Positions 10,469 through 22,439 of a stretch of 64,000 nucleotides of DNA are shown piece after piece. The notes beneath the pieces are model-generated. The model was not told where the DNA came from and made no database searches. It worked only from the letters and a program-made list of their open reading frames with translations. The translations under genes and the position numbers were made by a program. How positions within the stretch are numbered: position 1 is the stretch's first letter; each line of letters starts with the position of its first letter. The DNA comes from Takakia lepidozioides (Eukaryota; Streptophyta; Takakiopsida; Takakiales; Takakiaceae), in the NCBI GenBank assembly GCA_030704615.1, contig CM060734.1, positions 62,946,042-63,010,041 of the forward strand, given 5' to 3'.

Positions 10469-10614
10469 CGACTGCCGCTCTCGTGAAGATAAGACGGACC
10501 AGGTGTCAAACTAAACTTGACACCTGATTTAACACTTGACCTAAATCCAAGTGTTAAATACAAATAACTAGTTCTATTCTAGCTGTTTTCACACTGTGCT
10601 TATTTAACTTGACA
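10469..10614 (-). repeat. 5' LTR of the DNMT retrotransposon (visible shared part)
   Basis: Nearly identical to 1-146, including both inverted repeats. The similarity stops abruptly after 10,614, where unrelated sequence begins. If the left LTR really ends at 233, this one lacks its first 87 bp. It continues below 10,469 for an unknown length. Confidence 0.7.
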
Positions 10615-10647
10615 CATACATGAATCCAAATTACGACATAAGTATTG

Positions 10648-11854
10648 ATGCGTCGTTCACTACGCATATTGCAGCCACGACTTGATGCCCAAGCTCGCAA
10701 TCACATTGCACAGGAGGCATTTCGCGTCGGTCTACTTGCAGAATTTGTGCCAGAGCATGTGCCCGATGTGACTAGTTGGTTCCTTAGCAACACCTAGATG
10801 AGATGCATAGGATCGAGGGGTATCGTAGTGTCATAGGCACTATGGCCGGTGACGAGCAGGCCCACCCCCCCCCCCCCCCCTCCAGTTTCCTCAGGCGGTC
10901 CCCCTGATCCAGTGTCCTCATCTGATGATTCTCCGCACCGTACATGTAGTAGTAGTTTGCAGACCGATTGTGCCCCCCCCCCCCCCTCGGTCTGTTTCTT
11001 TGCATGTTCCACCTCCGGTAGTACCTGATCCGGATGTTGTACCCCCGGCTGCACCTCCGGCATTACATCCTCAACCACCTCCACTTTCATCTCCTCCGCC
11101 AGCAGTACCACCTCCACCTCCACCACCACCACCACCACCTCCACCTCCACCTCCACCTCCACCTCCACCTCCACGTGCATGTGCCCCCCGAACCCCTAGG
11201 AGGGGTCGGCTTCGCCCTAGATTTCCTCCCCTTCGGCTTGGGCGGCCTGAGCCAGATCCTCGCCCCTGATGGGAAGCGCATAGGACTATGTTATTGAGGA
11301 CCGTCCAGCCTCGTTGTTGGGGGAATCATCTCGACCCTCTCACCTCCATCCGAGAGAATGTGGAGTTCGAGTATTGGGAGAGACGGTATGTTGTGAGAGC
11401 CGCTACAGACCCTGCTATGGGTCGGGGTTTATTCACGGTCAATGATATTGTTGTTCCTCCTCGGTGAAACAGCATGGTGGACTTGTTTCCCTACTATGGT
11501 CCATACTACACCTCCGCGGAGTTCCGTACATTATGCCTCGAAGCCCCATACATCCTACCCTACATTTTGTGTGTCAACGGATAGGATGTACGTAGACGGG
11601 GGTTGTCTCCCATTGAGATCAGATTTTGTGATGGTGACCCCGACATCTTCGGAAATGTTGCTGGGCTGGTCAACAATTCTTTTGGTCATCCTAGGAGAAC
11701 CAATGTAGTATGGGACGAGCGAAGCGATGGGCATGAGAGCTTTTGTGGTCATACGTCGGTATACTGTGATGGGATGCACATGTTTGTGATGACATGTGCT
11801 AGTAGGACTAATAGGGTTCCTTTGAGACATGGATCGCGTAGAGGGGCATTGTAG
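10648..11854 (+). pseudogene. proline-rich protein with SET-like domain, decayed
   Basis: A short start (RRSLRILQPRLDAQARNHI) is followed by C-tract-disrupted frames, a Pro-rich stretch, and then a frame of about 190 codons from 11,282 to 11,854 with only two internal stops (TGA near 11,465, TAG near 11,582). That part reads like a SET domain: MGRGLFTVNDI at the start, PYYGPYYTSAEF in the middle, then GNVAGLVNNSFG followed by TNVVW, in the place of the conserved asparagine-containing RFINHS...NV motif. SET domains methylate lysines. A third stop (11,267-11,269) separates the Pro-rich part in the same frame. The assignment rests on motif spacing only. Confidence 0.55.
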
Positions 11855-12837
11855 ATATTCTCATGATATACTTTGTATACTTTGTATCCGATTAATCGAT
11901 TGATGTAAATATTTTTCTTGTTGCTCGTGTGGGTTGCAACTTTGCATATGTGATCTAAACATACTTATGCATATGTGGACCAAATATGAGCTGAGCGGTT
12001 CCCCAACGCTCCCGGCATAAAGGGCGTTCCCCTGGTACCTTGAGGGTAATTTAGTTAGCTCCAGCATCCTACGATGATTCTCTATTTCTACGAATTTCAT
12101 GCATTTGTAGGAATATTTTAATGATTTGTTCTTTATTATTTAGCAGGATAATTCGCCTTTATTAAGGGATTTTATCCGGACCCCCTTGACTTAAAAACAC
12201 AAGTTTTAAGGGCGGTATCGCCCCCTTTCGCCGAGGATATTTGAAGTCAAGTACCCGGCCGCTGGGCGGGGGGGCCTTGGGCCAAGGAACGACCATTGTT
12301 TTATTAGACCTCGGGAATTACCTAGAGGTTTGAATTGTTATCATTCACCCGATGGACTGACCATTGAGGTTGAATTTTGGGATCGCTCTAAGCATGAGAG
12401 ACTGACTTGGGAAAGCGGATCCGGTCCCTTCCTAGGAGGTATGACACTAATCCACCTCGGGATTTAGGGGGGGGTATTGGGCGGGAGATAGATGATCCCC
12501 GTCTCCCTGGGCTCGGGATTCATTTTGTGAAGGATTTGAAGGTTTGTCCCGGCTATAAGCGTGTTGGGAGTCCAGGCAAGAATGAAGTAGTAATAAACAA
12601 AGACTTGGAAGGCAATTACGATTAAAGACGTAGAAAACCCATAAACAAAACGTAGGACTAGGAAATGCAAATCGCAATGTGTAGTGGAGTTGTTAAGCTT
12701 TGCTTTGCCGGTAGGAAGTTAGACTATTTAGATCCGTCCATAGCTGCCATAGACCCCTGCACTTACCGCAGCCGGGTAGGCGGTTCGTTGAGCCCAATCT
12801 ACACCGCAACTTGCCATGACCCCCTAGGCTAGTATGT
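11855..12837. other. no clear gene; one unrecognised frame
   Basis: The only coding-like stretch is about 70 codons at 12,407-12,625 (+), ending in VKDLKVCPGYKRVGSPGK; I do not recognise it. Near 12,185-12,260 are small inverted repeats (CTTGACTT / AAGTCAAG and GGGCGGTATCGCCCCC). Nothing else is supported. Confidence 0.4.
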
Positions 12838-15800
12838 CATCACCTGGCCGCACGCGACCAGGGCTCATCATATTTTGGTGCGTATGCTATCATTTTCTTG
12901 TATTCCTCCTTTGTCCATTGCCAAGGTGTGCGCCTATACTTCCATCGTACAACACCTTTTGGGTCCACACCATCTTATTCGGCCCATAGATGGCGCATGC
13001 GACCCTGCTCCTCAAGCTCCTTTCTAACACCGAGAGAATCTTATTTTGCAGCCACTCCCTTCTTTGTCGGCGTACCATGAAGAACCCGAAAAAATGACGA
13101 GCAGACATTCTTCTCAATATGCATGAGATCTAGAAGATGGCAAATCTTCAGGTCCTACATATATCCCCACCCACAAATACTTACACAAATTTTTTTACGT
13201 GAAAGTAACAATGCAACGCATACCAAATGTGCAATATCACATGCATGCATAGGGATATTGACGGTGTTTTTGTGGAATATGTACCGCCCAATATGGCAAC
13301 TCGTAGAAGATTGAAAGTCATTTCGTGCCAGGCACGTCCACTTCACCATCCGTGCCCCCATGGGCCTCCTTCCATCGGTCCTCCCAAAACTGCCCGGACG
13401 GTGTCATAAGGGGGGGGGGGACGTACTTCCTCTTTGCCATCAAACAAGTGTTTCTCTCTTCTTCTCCATCGATGGCTCATAGGAAGAAATTTGCGGTAGT
13501 TGGGATACACCATCTTGTGAAGATGGCGGGAGCTATGTGTATCAAGATCATCGCCACAATGCAAGCATGCATGGTATCCTTCGGTGCTTAGCCCCGAGCA
13601 AACAGTTAGTCCTATACTACACATCCCGCCACATTAGCAAGGACAAAAAGTTGTCATATGTATGGCCCATAATGTCATCTACCCCACTACAGTGCACAAG
13701 ACTGTCGCCGCTACTTCAATCAATCCCAATGATAACGGCTAAGCTACGAGGGTCAGACAGCAAGGGTCACGACGGGACATACCGGGTGGTGATTAGTGTA
13801 CACTACCTGGTCACGGGCAGAAAAAGCTAAGTACGTGGTACTTAGCAAATGGCGGAACAATGATACATTACCACGGGAGCAGTAGTGGGTAGTAAACGTG
13901 GGCCGTGAACCACGATATCACACGGCCACGTTAGCAGCGGCTTTAATCAATAGAGGGAGTAGTAGACTGTTTATCACTATGGCTCACGACCACTACAACG
14001 AGCCAATTTTAGCAAACCTTTTAGGTTGCGTAGGCAGTTAGGCAATCGGTCATTAACGACTGCAGGCTGTAACGGCTCTTTCGAGCATAGTATAAAAAGG
14101 CTGCACGCAACTTAGAAGGTATCAGTGATCAGTATGTATTCAGTGGACTCAGAGTGATTCAATGTATACTTCCGTGATGATGTGATGAACTCTGAAGTAA
14201 GCCATGCTATTCGAAGTATATCTGTGTAGAGTGAACGTGAGATGAAGAGAATGTGCATTATGAGATAACGTGAGATGGTGAGAATGTGTATCATCTCAGA
14301 ATAGTTCTTGTTTCGTCTTGACTACCATCTGATTGTATGAACAAAGAGGCTTCAGTCTTTTCGACTAAGATCTTTTATGCCAAAGAGATTGTAGGTTGGG
14401 CTTAATCAATAGGATTAAGCAACTTGTAGGGATATTGATTCATACGACGTTCATGGTTTAGCTATCCTTAAAACGATTACTTTGTAATCGTTTCTGAAAG
14501 CATACCGTCGGACAACCTCTGTTGCATGTCTTGGGAAATGGGCAGTAGTGCTGATAACCTGTTTTGTCTAAGTCATAAACCAGCGGTTAATACCCAATCA
14601 TCATCGATATTATCCGGCATTGACAAGTGATTGTACGCGGGTTGTTCATGGGGAACATAATATACCTGGATAAGCATGCACTGTCCAAAGCAAGATGTGT
14701 CGGGACCCCCCTCCACAGCTCTTTAAGTTCATCAACAAGAGGTCGCAAGTACGTGTCCATGTTTGTCACTTGTTTTTTCCCTATGAGACATTCACATTAT
14801 TGTTTCAATGCTCCACCAATATGCAAATTATACTACAAAATGAATTACACGTCTTACTCCATGATTATGTCACTCATCAATCTTGCATCCGAATTGCGTC
14901 AGAGATCAGAAGTTTAATGTAAAGTCCAAGGCAATAATAAACATGAAATGAGTACACTCACCTGGCACAATGGTAGCCAACATGATATGGCCTTTTTTAA
15001 TTGAAAGATACGGATGGATGTTGTAATTCACCATGGTCACCGGCCCAGTGGAATGATTACATGACTGGACAGAGAATGGGTTGACCCCATCCAAGGAGAA
15101 GCCGAGGTGGACATGTCGTGGGTCCTCCAAGAGAAAAGGCCACATCTCTTCAGTATGCCTCCATGCTTGTGAATCTTGTGGCCCGCACACCTTTCCCGGA
15201 GGGCTCCAATGCGAGGCGTGCCATCTCATGAGTCTGGCCAATTCGGGGCTTCGGTACTGTGCCCTCAATCGCGGGATGATCGGAAAGTAATGCATTCTCT
15301 AGGATGAAATGTCCCACGTCCCCCACATGTAATCATCCCATTAGCACACATAATACAACACCCTTATGTCTTTCCCTTTATGCAGCCTCTCCCTCATTTG
15401 GGCGTGAATGGTCAAAACCGAACGTCGCTCCTTCCACTCCTCACTCACTCCTTCCAAAACCACAATCAGATCTTGCATGAGTACTATTCTAACTCTAAAC
15501 TTTGTGGAATACACTTTACATGCATTGAGAGGATTAAATAAAGTAATTTCCATGCGAGGAGGAATGACGCTTATACCTTGCTCGGTACTTTTTTCCCTTG
15601 GACATCATCCCGATATCGGTCTTTCTTGCACTTTGGGCACTTGGTGAGACGCACATCCTCTCCATAGTATAGGGTTTTATCACATGGACATGCATGAAAA
15701 ATCTTATAGCCCATCCCCACAGAGTCCAAGACTTCGCGCGCCTCTTTCCGCGACCGTGACATCTTGGGTTTCAAGTGTGGAGCAAGGATATAGTCTGTAA

Positions 15801-16200
15801 TAGTTCGCATTATGGTAGACATCCCAACATTACTTATGCCAAATCAAATTTGAAGATTGAGCAAAAGTAAGATTGTTGAAAGTCGACTCACTTTTGCCCC
15901 TTCGTACAAGGGAGTTCTCGCCTCCCTCTCCATGTCATTTGAGGGGGCCATTTCAGGATCATCGATTGGCCGGGTTCCTTCTTCATGGGATGATCAGCAT
16001 CCACATAATGCATTAAGAGATCCTTCATGGCTTGCACATCCTCCTGGTTAATTCCATGTTCAATGTTGTTGTCACTCTCACTGTCACTATCATCGTCATC
16101 ATCGTCTGGTACCATGGGGGCGGCGTCTCGCCCACGGCTCCCGCCTGATGTACTTGGGTTGTTTTCGGATGGGGTGCCAAGAGAAAGGACCGGGAAGGGA
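12838..16200 (-). pseudogene. CACTA (En/Spm) TNP2-type transposase, decayed
   Basis: On the minus strand the TNP2/Transposase_21 landmarks appear in order. 15,571-15,960: EGAKVSRLSTIL, then a stop, ISNVGMSTI, then HACPCDKTLYYGED with KCPKCKKDRYRDD. 14,906-15,295: IPRLRAQYRSPELARLMRWHA, DPRHVHLGFSLDGVNPF, HSTGPVTMVNYNI. 14,680-14,769: YLRPLVDELKELW. 13,343-13,600: GLSTEGYHACLHCGDD, KFLPMSHRWRR, FDGKEEVRPPP. 12,838-13,120: LDLMHIEKNVC through KKMIAYAPKYDEPW. An acidic Asp/Ser region (16,000-16,190) precedes the start. Several stops and frameshifts are present, and about 950 bp of unrelated DNA splits it. The enzyme moves CACTA elements. Confidence 0.85.
13640..14585 (+). mobile_element. LTR-like insertion within the TNP2 pseudogene
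   Basis: TNP2 similarity is missing here but resumes on both sides. The segment has no coding potential and has a promoter-like TATAAAAAGG at 14,091-14,100 after a G/C-mixed region, then an AT-richer part with several TGATGTGATGAAC-like words, resembling U3-R-U5 of a solo LTR. Exact ends and a target-site duplication were not found by eye. Confidence 0.4.
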
Positions 16201-16555
16201 TGGACAAAATCTTGATACGAACAAATGAACATAGGGACATATATTATAATGTATCCTTGCAACCATACAACTCATTATAAGCGAAATGCAAACAACAACC
16301 TGTGTGCGTGCATCAAATATGTCATTCAATAATTACATGTATGTGCGCAACGTACATGCATGCAAGATTTCAAACCCAAACAAAATCATTTGCCCCCCCC
16401 AATGACGCATTCATCATATCAACCAATTTTTGTTTATTAATGTGAAAGAAAATCCTTTCATGCCATTGCACCCATCAAACAGATGTGGCTCAAGCTTCAC
16501 TTTTTTCTACATGTGCTTAAATATGTGTGCAACACATGTACAAAGATCCAGCTAT

Positions 16556-16590
16556 AATAAAATAAAATAAAATAAAATAAAATAAAAAAC
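16556..16590. repeat. (AAAAT)n microsatellite
   Basis: About seven AAAAT units in a row, followed by AT-rich DNA with long A/T runs at 16,673-16,810. Confidence 0.9.
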
Positions 16591-16599
16591 ATTTGCCTC

Positions 16600-19500
16600 G
16601 CCAATGACGCACTCACCCTTGCACCAATTTTGAATTAAATCGAATTTAAATGAATTTAAAATAAATATTTGAATTAAAAAAAATTGCGGTTTTGAGGGGT
16701 GTAATGATTTTATTTTTAGCTCTATTTTGTTCTGTAACATCGGGCTTTGCACCACTACATCCATGCAAAACATTGGACAAAAAAAAAAAAAAAAATGGAA
16801 AAAAAAAAAGTGTGTTTCTAGGGTCACTTTTACATAACTCTCTATGAAAAGTGCATAAAATTGAAGATAACTTAATTTTGGAGTGCAATTGAGAGAACAA
16901 AATCTGGTTATGGGTCCAAATGACTTTTGTTTACTCCCAAATTTTGCACGCACATTGCATATGCTATCATTAAGCATATGGCTTGAAAGTGGAATTAAAA
17001 AAAAATCATGTGCATGCGAAACACAATTTTCCGTCTCTACGACACGTAGCTGCGTTCAACACTAGAACGACCCATTGAATCAACTTGGTTAACCCATCAC
17101 TGGGCCGGAATGAATGAAATTTGCCGCCTATAAGTTTCTCATCTGCTCGCCACCCTGGTGTGTAAACAATGATTAAACATTTAGTGGGTCCCAGGATCCA
17201 TTTTCTTCGCCTCTTCCACCTACTTCCAATATAATCTGATTAATTTATGTAGGCAACCAGCCTAGAATGAAGTTGAAACATGTCATCTTCTAACTTGTGA
17301 AACCCCACCAGGGATTCTTTCTTCCCTGTCTCTGGGCTCTCTCTCTCTGTCTGTGGCATCTACCCGTGAGCCATGCTTTCACAAGCCTCGGAATACATAT
17401 CAAACTGATGGCCTCACTGGGGCCTATTCAATGGTTCCAACCATTTCTTATCCTTTGCTAAAACACGCCCTCATTCCCACGCAAGAAAAACACCATGAAT
17501 AGTGCACAAGAAATCAAATGCATAGGGAGAAAACTCCCCTTAAAATACCCGTCCCAGGGACCAGCAGTCCTTGGCGGGGTCCGTCGTAATATCCAGCGGT
17601 TAAAACCAATACCCTGCGGCCAGCGATTAGTGGCGCGGCGTAGATGGCCCGCCACCGGCGCGGGGTCCAGCGGGTAATAGGCAGCCTCCATCGTCTCTGC
17701 CGCTCGTGTCGTACCTGCGCGGGCCCAGCTATGGCGCCTGGTGCTGCCACGCAGTGTACTAGCGACCCGTACTTTGCTCCAGGGGTCAACTCCTCCACGG
17801 GGGAATGCCGCATCACCCGTGTTAGATGCGCATCTCCATGGCGATTCTAGGCAACCTCTTTGGTTGACCTCCAACCCAAAGGCGCCTAAGATGCCGACGC
17901 TTAAGTGCTGGGCTCTGCTTTTCTGGCAGCCCTCTACAAAATAGCTTAACCACTTATAAAGCTAGTTAGCAACGCCTCCTATGGTCCTCTATAGCCAGGG
18001 GGCTTATGAATCATAGATATGAACTTAATAATATGGAAATTTTGGCGATAGCTTCGCCATCTCATGCAATATGACCGTCGCCACTAACCTAGAAAGGGAA
18101 ATTTGACAAGAGCTTCGCCACTTCATGCAAAGCTCGCCCTCTCCTTAAACATAATAATGGACATCTACCCTCACTTCCATGGCGTAATTAGGTTAGATTC
18201 CTAAGGCCCTGTCTCCTGGGGCTTCACACTTGTGCTCTTCACACATGTACATAGAGATGCACACACATCCTCTTTGAAAGAGGGATTTTTAGCAAACAAT
18301 GCTTATAAGGTCCCTTCTTGGACAAAGCTTGAACAACAAATAAAATGAATGAATTCAAAGGTCAAGAATGTATGGTAAGTCATCCTCTGAAACAAATGGT
18401 GCTTGGGATGCACTAAATCGCTCGGTAGAATGGTACTCAAGCCTGGTCCTCCTCCGGCACTTCTACTCGTCCTCAAGTCTCCCACTTCATGGAGCGTTTC
18501 CTCTACTTCTTGCCTCAAATGGCCACAAGGCCTTGAACTAGGACTATCTTGCTCTCATTATGCTTGCTTCTAATACTAGAGAGCCACAAGCTCAACTCTC
18601 TAGGAATTAGCTCCCTCAAGCTCAAAACTAACTACACAAGCAAGAGGCCAAAACAAAAAAATGAGACTAGATTGAAGAACAAGATGAGTCTGCTCTTCTT
18701 TTATTGTGTTTTTGGGGCCTCTTAAACTAGTGAAAGATAGTCTTAAACTATTATTTCCTACATGAATCTATAATTTAAAAACGATAGAACATCACAAAAT
18801 AATAATCATGGATGGAAAACCTTGGTGTTAATGATAAATCTGGTTTTTCATCTATCCAATGGATGACCAGTTGGCGCTAGGTTGTCTTCTCATCCTCCAG
18901 CTTGCAGGTCGAATTTCCAGATTTCATCCATTGGATGAACTATAATTCCATTTAATCGCCTTTCGCAACTGCCTCCGGCGTGATAATTTGATGTCGTCTC
19001 TCATCACCTCCAAAAATCCTCAAATTTGGTGACAAACTATAATTAGATGGTCCGTAGCTGCCCACAAAATCTCAAGGAAATCAAGGAAGAAAAGCCAAAC
19101 CTTTGGTTGGTTTCCATGGTTTCGCCATACAGGCAGTCTGCCGCTTCCTGGCAGTAAAAATACTGGTGGTGCCCCCAGGGGGTCTTTGGCCCCGCCACTA
19201 AGTCACAGATCATCTGGAGTCTTCTCCTACACCCTTTGCATCGCTGAGGAGTTCAAAACTTCGCTGGGAAGTTCCTTCACCCGTCGTTTGCTCCGATGTA
19301 GCACTTGCTTTGTCGCGATATTTCATCGCTGTACAGATTGTTTCCTCCAACTGCCAAGACTCTTTGCCACGTGCTCCTACTAGACTTGAAAGGCGAAAGA
19401 ATAGAGAAATCGCAATCCGGAACTGAAACAGTCGTCATGTATGGTTTCGAACAGGTGCATGTTGTCATTACTGGTACCGAATTGGCAGCCTAACTCGCTG

Positions 19501-19780
19501 TCGATGCAGCTCCTTACGGTCATTTTGATGCCAGAGCTCCTCCATGGTCGTCTCCGACATAATCTAGATTCATACATGCTTTACCAGTGATTCCCAGATA
19601 ACTCGCAGACTGCCCTGCTTTGGCAGTACAATGCCTGAACTGTCTGCCTTAAGATCAAAAACGATCTGAAAAGAAATATGTACTAATATATGCATCTACA
19701 AATAAGGCTGCACGAACGAATGACATCATTTTGCCCAAAAAATCGAAGAATGTAAAATTGCCGACCTTGGTGATACCGGG
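16600..19780. other. no gene recognised
   Basis: AT-rich up to about 17,100, then mixed sequence with a GC-rich patch (17,520-17,830) that carries only short unrelated frames. 18,000-19,700 has scattered short frames without recognisable domains. I see no RNA gene or TE coding sequence. Confidence 0.4.
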
Positions 19781-19784
19781 AAAG

Positions 19785-20064
19785 ACACGTGGTATGACAG
19801 GGTGACTTTCGCAGATTAACCCCAGGACAACACGTGGATTAAACTAGACATGACACGAGGCATGACAATATGGAGCGGGAAGGTTTTTCGTGACTGGCAT
19901 ATATGACTTCGGACGTTTAATCCCAAGTCCACACGTGGAGTCAAATTAAGCAGGATGGGGGTGAGGTGGTCGTTATGACTAGAACATATGACTTCCATGA
20001 CGCACTCTGGATACTGCACATGGCACAAAGATGGACGAACACAAGGGGTGAAAGTGACACGTGG
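19785..20064. repeat. four spaced ACACGTGG (G-box) motifs in a degenerate tandem repeat
   Basis: ACACGTGG occurs at 19,785-19,792, 19,830-19,837, 19,931-19,938 and 20,057-20,064, each near words such as TATGAC, TTAATCCCA or TTAACCCCA, as expected for a degenerate ~100-bp repeat. CACGTG is the core bound by plant bZIP/bHLH factors. No convincing gene starts next to it, so function is unproven. Confidence 0.5.
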
Positions 20065-20519
20065 CGGAGGCTCTATGGATGGGAGGTAGTCGTATACATG
20101 ACTGTAGTCATGGGTCTGACTCTAACAGCATTGAAACATGAAAGCACATTTGAAATTGGAACATCGATTCAAATACAACGTGACTTAATGTTCAGAGGTC
20201 CGTTCCATAATCTAATTTGGTGCTGCTACAAAAATGCACAAAGCTGCAAAGTCTAAGTAGACTTCAAAATGCCTGAGTAGAAGATGCATACACTGGCTTG
20301 GCCGGATTTGTCAACCACCTTCAAGTGCCATCCAGCCCGAAAACGGCAGAAGATACATAAACAAGCTTTCAGGCAATATCATAGCAACAACAACATTGAT
20401 ATATGTGAAACAAACTAACATCGCTAAGAATATGTCTAAGCACCATTACACAAACTCGATGTGTGCAAAATGGAAAATTGTAGGTAGGGAACCCATACCC
20501 CATTCTGGCAGTCAAGGAT

Positions 20520-20690
20520 TGGAGTTTGGGAGTTGTCTTGCTGGCAGGTAGCGCGGTGGCTGCAAGCATCACACTCCACGACACCACATCTCATTTAGCC
20601 ATAGTGTTGAACACTCCCTTTTCATCCTCGATGCACCCACATTTGGCATACATGTCCACCAGGGCAGTGTTCAGAATGACATCTGGTAAT
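20520..20690 (-). pseudogene. PPR repeat fragment
   Basis: The minus strand reads ALVDMYAKCGCIEDEKGVF, then NTMAK, a stop, and DVVSWSVMLA: one plant PLS-type pentatricopeptide unit with its neighbour. Such proteins bind organelle RNA. Only about 50 codons survive, with one in-frame stop and no continuation in the next 300 bp. Confidence 0.75.
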
Positions 20691-21020
20691 TGACAGGCAT
20701 ACATTTTTTTGCCTCGATTGTCCCACCATTAACTGGGGTCAGAAAAGTATTCATTCCACAGCTTCTCCTCATCTTTGATACCTGTTTTTGGATACTTTCA
20801 TGTTGTCACATTGGCAGTATCATGTCAAAGTCACTCCAAACTAGATTCACTCAACCAGATAACTTGCAGAATTCAACATGGAATTTAGGGCCGATTCTGA
20901 TAAGAGGGAAAAACAGGGTCTCATGTGTTGAAGAAGGTGCCTTCATTAGCAGTGCCTGATTTTATCAATTGTGCCGCTGCTGCTGCAGCTTCCAGTTGAC
21001 CATCTACCCATGCAGGTTTC
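20690..21020. repeat. dispersed repeat family, copy 1
   Basis: The stretch from GTCCCACCATTAACTGGGGTC to the CTTCCAGTTGACC segment recurs with ~85-95% similarity at 21,746-22,090, 49,384-49,620, 50,388-50,765 and, more divergent, 53,058-53,345. No coding potential. Most copies lie beside PPR remnants, so the family may be PPR-locus flanking DNA copied by segmental duplication, or a non-autonomous element. Confidence 0.75.
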
Positions 21021-21345
21021 TTGTAGCTATCATTCCATAGGGAATCATAGGTAATCTGGAGCTTGAAATCCGGGCCTCTTGGATGAATCTGCACCCACAC
21101 TCTATCCCTGCTCCTTCAGTCATGCCCACGAGAGTATTGTTCAAAATCACATCTGGTACAATTCCAGCTTTGGTGATGCAACCATGCACCTCTTTGCATG
21201 TGCTAATGTTTCCAGCTTCCAGACCTTTCATCTTGATGCACTTAAGCAAGAGACAGACATACGTATCTGAATCTGCTGAAATGCCTCGTTGGTTTAAAGT
21301 CTGTAGAGCCTCTGTCAGTCTGCCTGCCTCACAAAGCATCTTCAC
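21004..21345 (-). pseudogene. PPR protein N-terminal fragment
   Basis: Reads MKMLCEAGRLTEALQTLNQRG, then DTYVCLLLKCIKMKGLEAG, KEVHGCITKAGIVPDVILN and NTLV: the start of a plant PLS-type PPR protein (first unit and the helix before it). An extra NISTC segment disrupts the second unit, and after NTLV the frame turns into non-PPR sequence. No downstream PPR units follow, so it is a fragment. Confidence 0.75.
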
Positions 21346-21745
21346 ACTCTATCCCTGCTCCTTCAGCTATACAGGCCTCTGCACAAATCATGCACACATC
21401 CTTGCCTTGCTGCTAGCAGCTGACAATGACAGCCTCGAATTGTTCTAGCAAACACCCCAACCCTACCGACTTAGAGGCTATAGTGTCCAAAGCCATGTCT
21501 GTTTCCAGAAAATTGTCTGATGAAATTGAAGTTAGGCAGAAAACTTCCTTGGACTTGTTTCCAGTCTGTGACATGGGAGAGGACATCATGGATGACCTCA
21601 AGGGTCTACCCACTCTTGACACCAAACTGAAATTTAAACTCAGGGCAGGAATCCTACCTTTGAATAGCAAACAGAAGCAGAGAGGAAAGGGAGAATGCAA
21701 TTGCACCCAACTCAACTAATCACACTAGTTCCTATGGTCAATTGC

Positions 21746-22090
21746 ATCTGCTACTCTCTGTAATCTGACATGCATTCACCTTTTTGCCTCGGTTGTCCCA
21801 CCATTTACTGGGGTCAGAAGAGTATTCATCCCACAACTTCTCCTCATATCTGTTACCTGTTTTTGGATACTTTCATGTTGTCACATTGGCAGTATCATGT
21901 CAAAGTCACTCCAAACAAGATTCACTCAACCAGCTAACTTGCACAATTCAACATGGAAATTTAGGGCTAATTCTGATAAGAAGGAAAAACAGGGTGAAAT
22001 ATGTTGAAGAAGGTGCCTTCGTTAGCAGTGCCTGATTTTATCCATTGTGCCGCTGCGGCGGCGGCTTCCAGTTGACCATCTATTTCTTGT
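21746..22090. repeat. dispersed repeat family, copy 2
   Basis: Second copy of the family at 20,690-21,020; it keeps the GGGGTCAGAA, TCATGTCAAAGTCACTCC and GAAGAAGGTGCCTTC words in the same order and spacing. Confidence 0.75.
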
Positions 22091-22439
22091 AGCTATCCTC
22101 CACAGGGAATCATAGGTAATCTGGAGCTTGAAATCCGGGCCTCTTGGATAAATCTGGACCCACAATCTATCCCTGCACTCCTTCAGCTATCCATGCCTGT
22201 GTACAAATCGTGAATACATCCTCAGCCTTGTTGCAGCTAGCAGCTGAAGCAGCTGACACTGACGCCCTAACCCTACCTACAGTAACATGTCAAAATCACT
22301 CCAAAACCACCATAGATCCACCAACGAGCTTCTCCTCATCTATGTTATCTGTTTTTGGATACTTTCTTGCTGCCACTTGTCAAAGTCACTCCTAACCACC
22401 ACAGATCCACCCAACGGCTTATATCTGTTTGAATTAAAC

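Larger units (their letters stand above)
1..10614 (-). mobile_element. Ty3/gypsy retrotransposon carrying a DNA methyltransferase and a PHD finger
   Basis: Read on the minus strand the domain order is gag with two CCHC knuckles, aspartic protease, C5 DNA methyltransferase, reverse transcriptase, RNase H, HHCC/DDE integrase, PHD finger. RT before integrase is the Ty3/gypsy order. Bases 1-146 and 10,469-10,614 are a near-identical direct repeat, taken as parts of the two LTRs. The left LTR runs off the window and the right one seems truncated. The copy is dead: a stop upstream of the main gag frame, frameshifts at gag/protease, in protease, twice in the methyltransferase, before RT and after RNase H, a Lys where the integrase Glu should be, and a stop plus frameshift before the PHD finger. 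Retroelement methyltransferases were described in dinoflagellates and charophytes; they may let the element methylate its own DNA, but that role is inference here. Confidence 0.88.

Noticed and set aside
10861-11180. Proline-rich protein gene on its own
   Set aside because: Low-complexity C and CCACCT runs stay open in several frames; kept only as the N-terminal part of the SET-like pseudogene.
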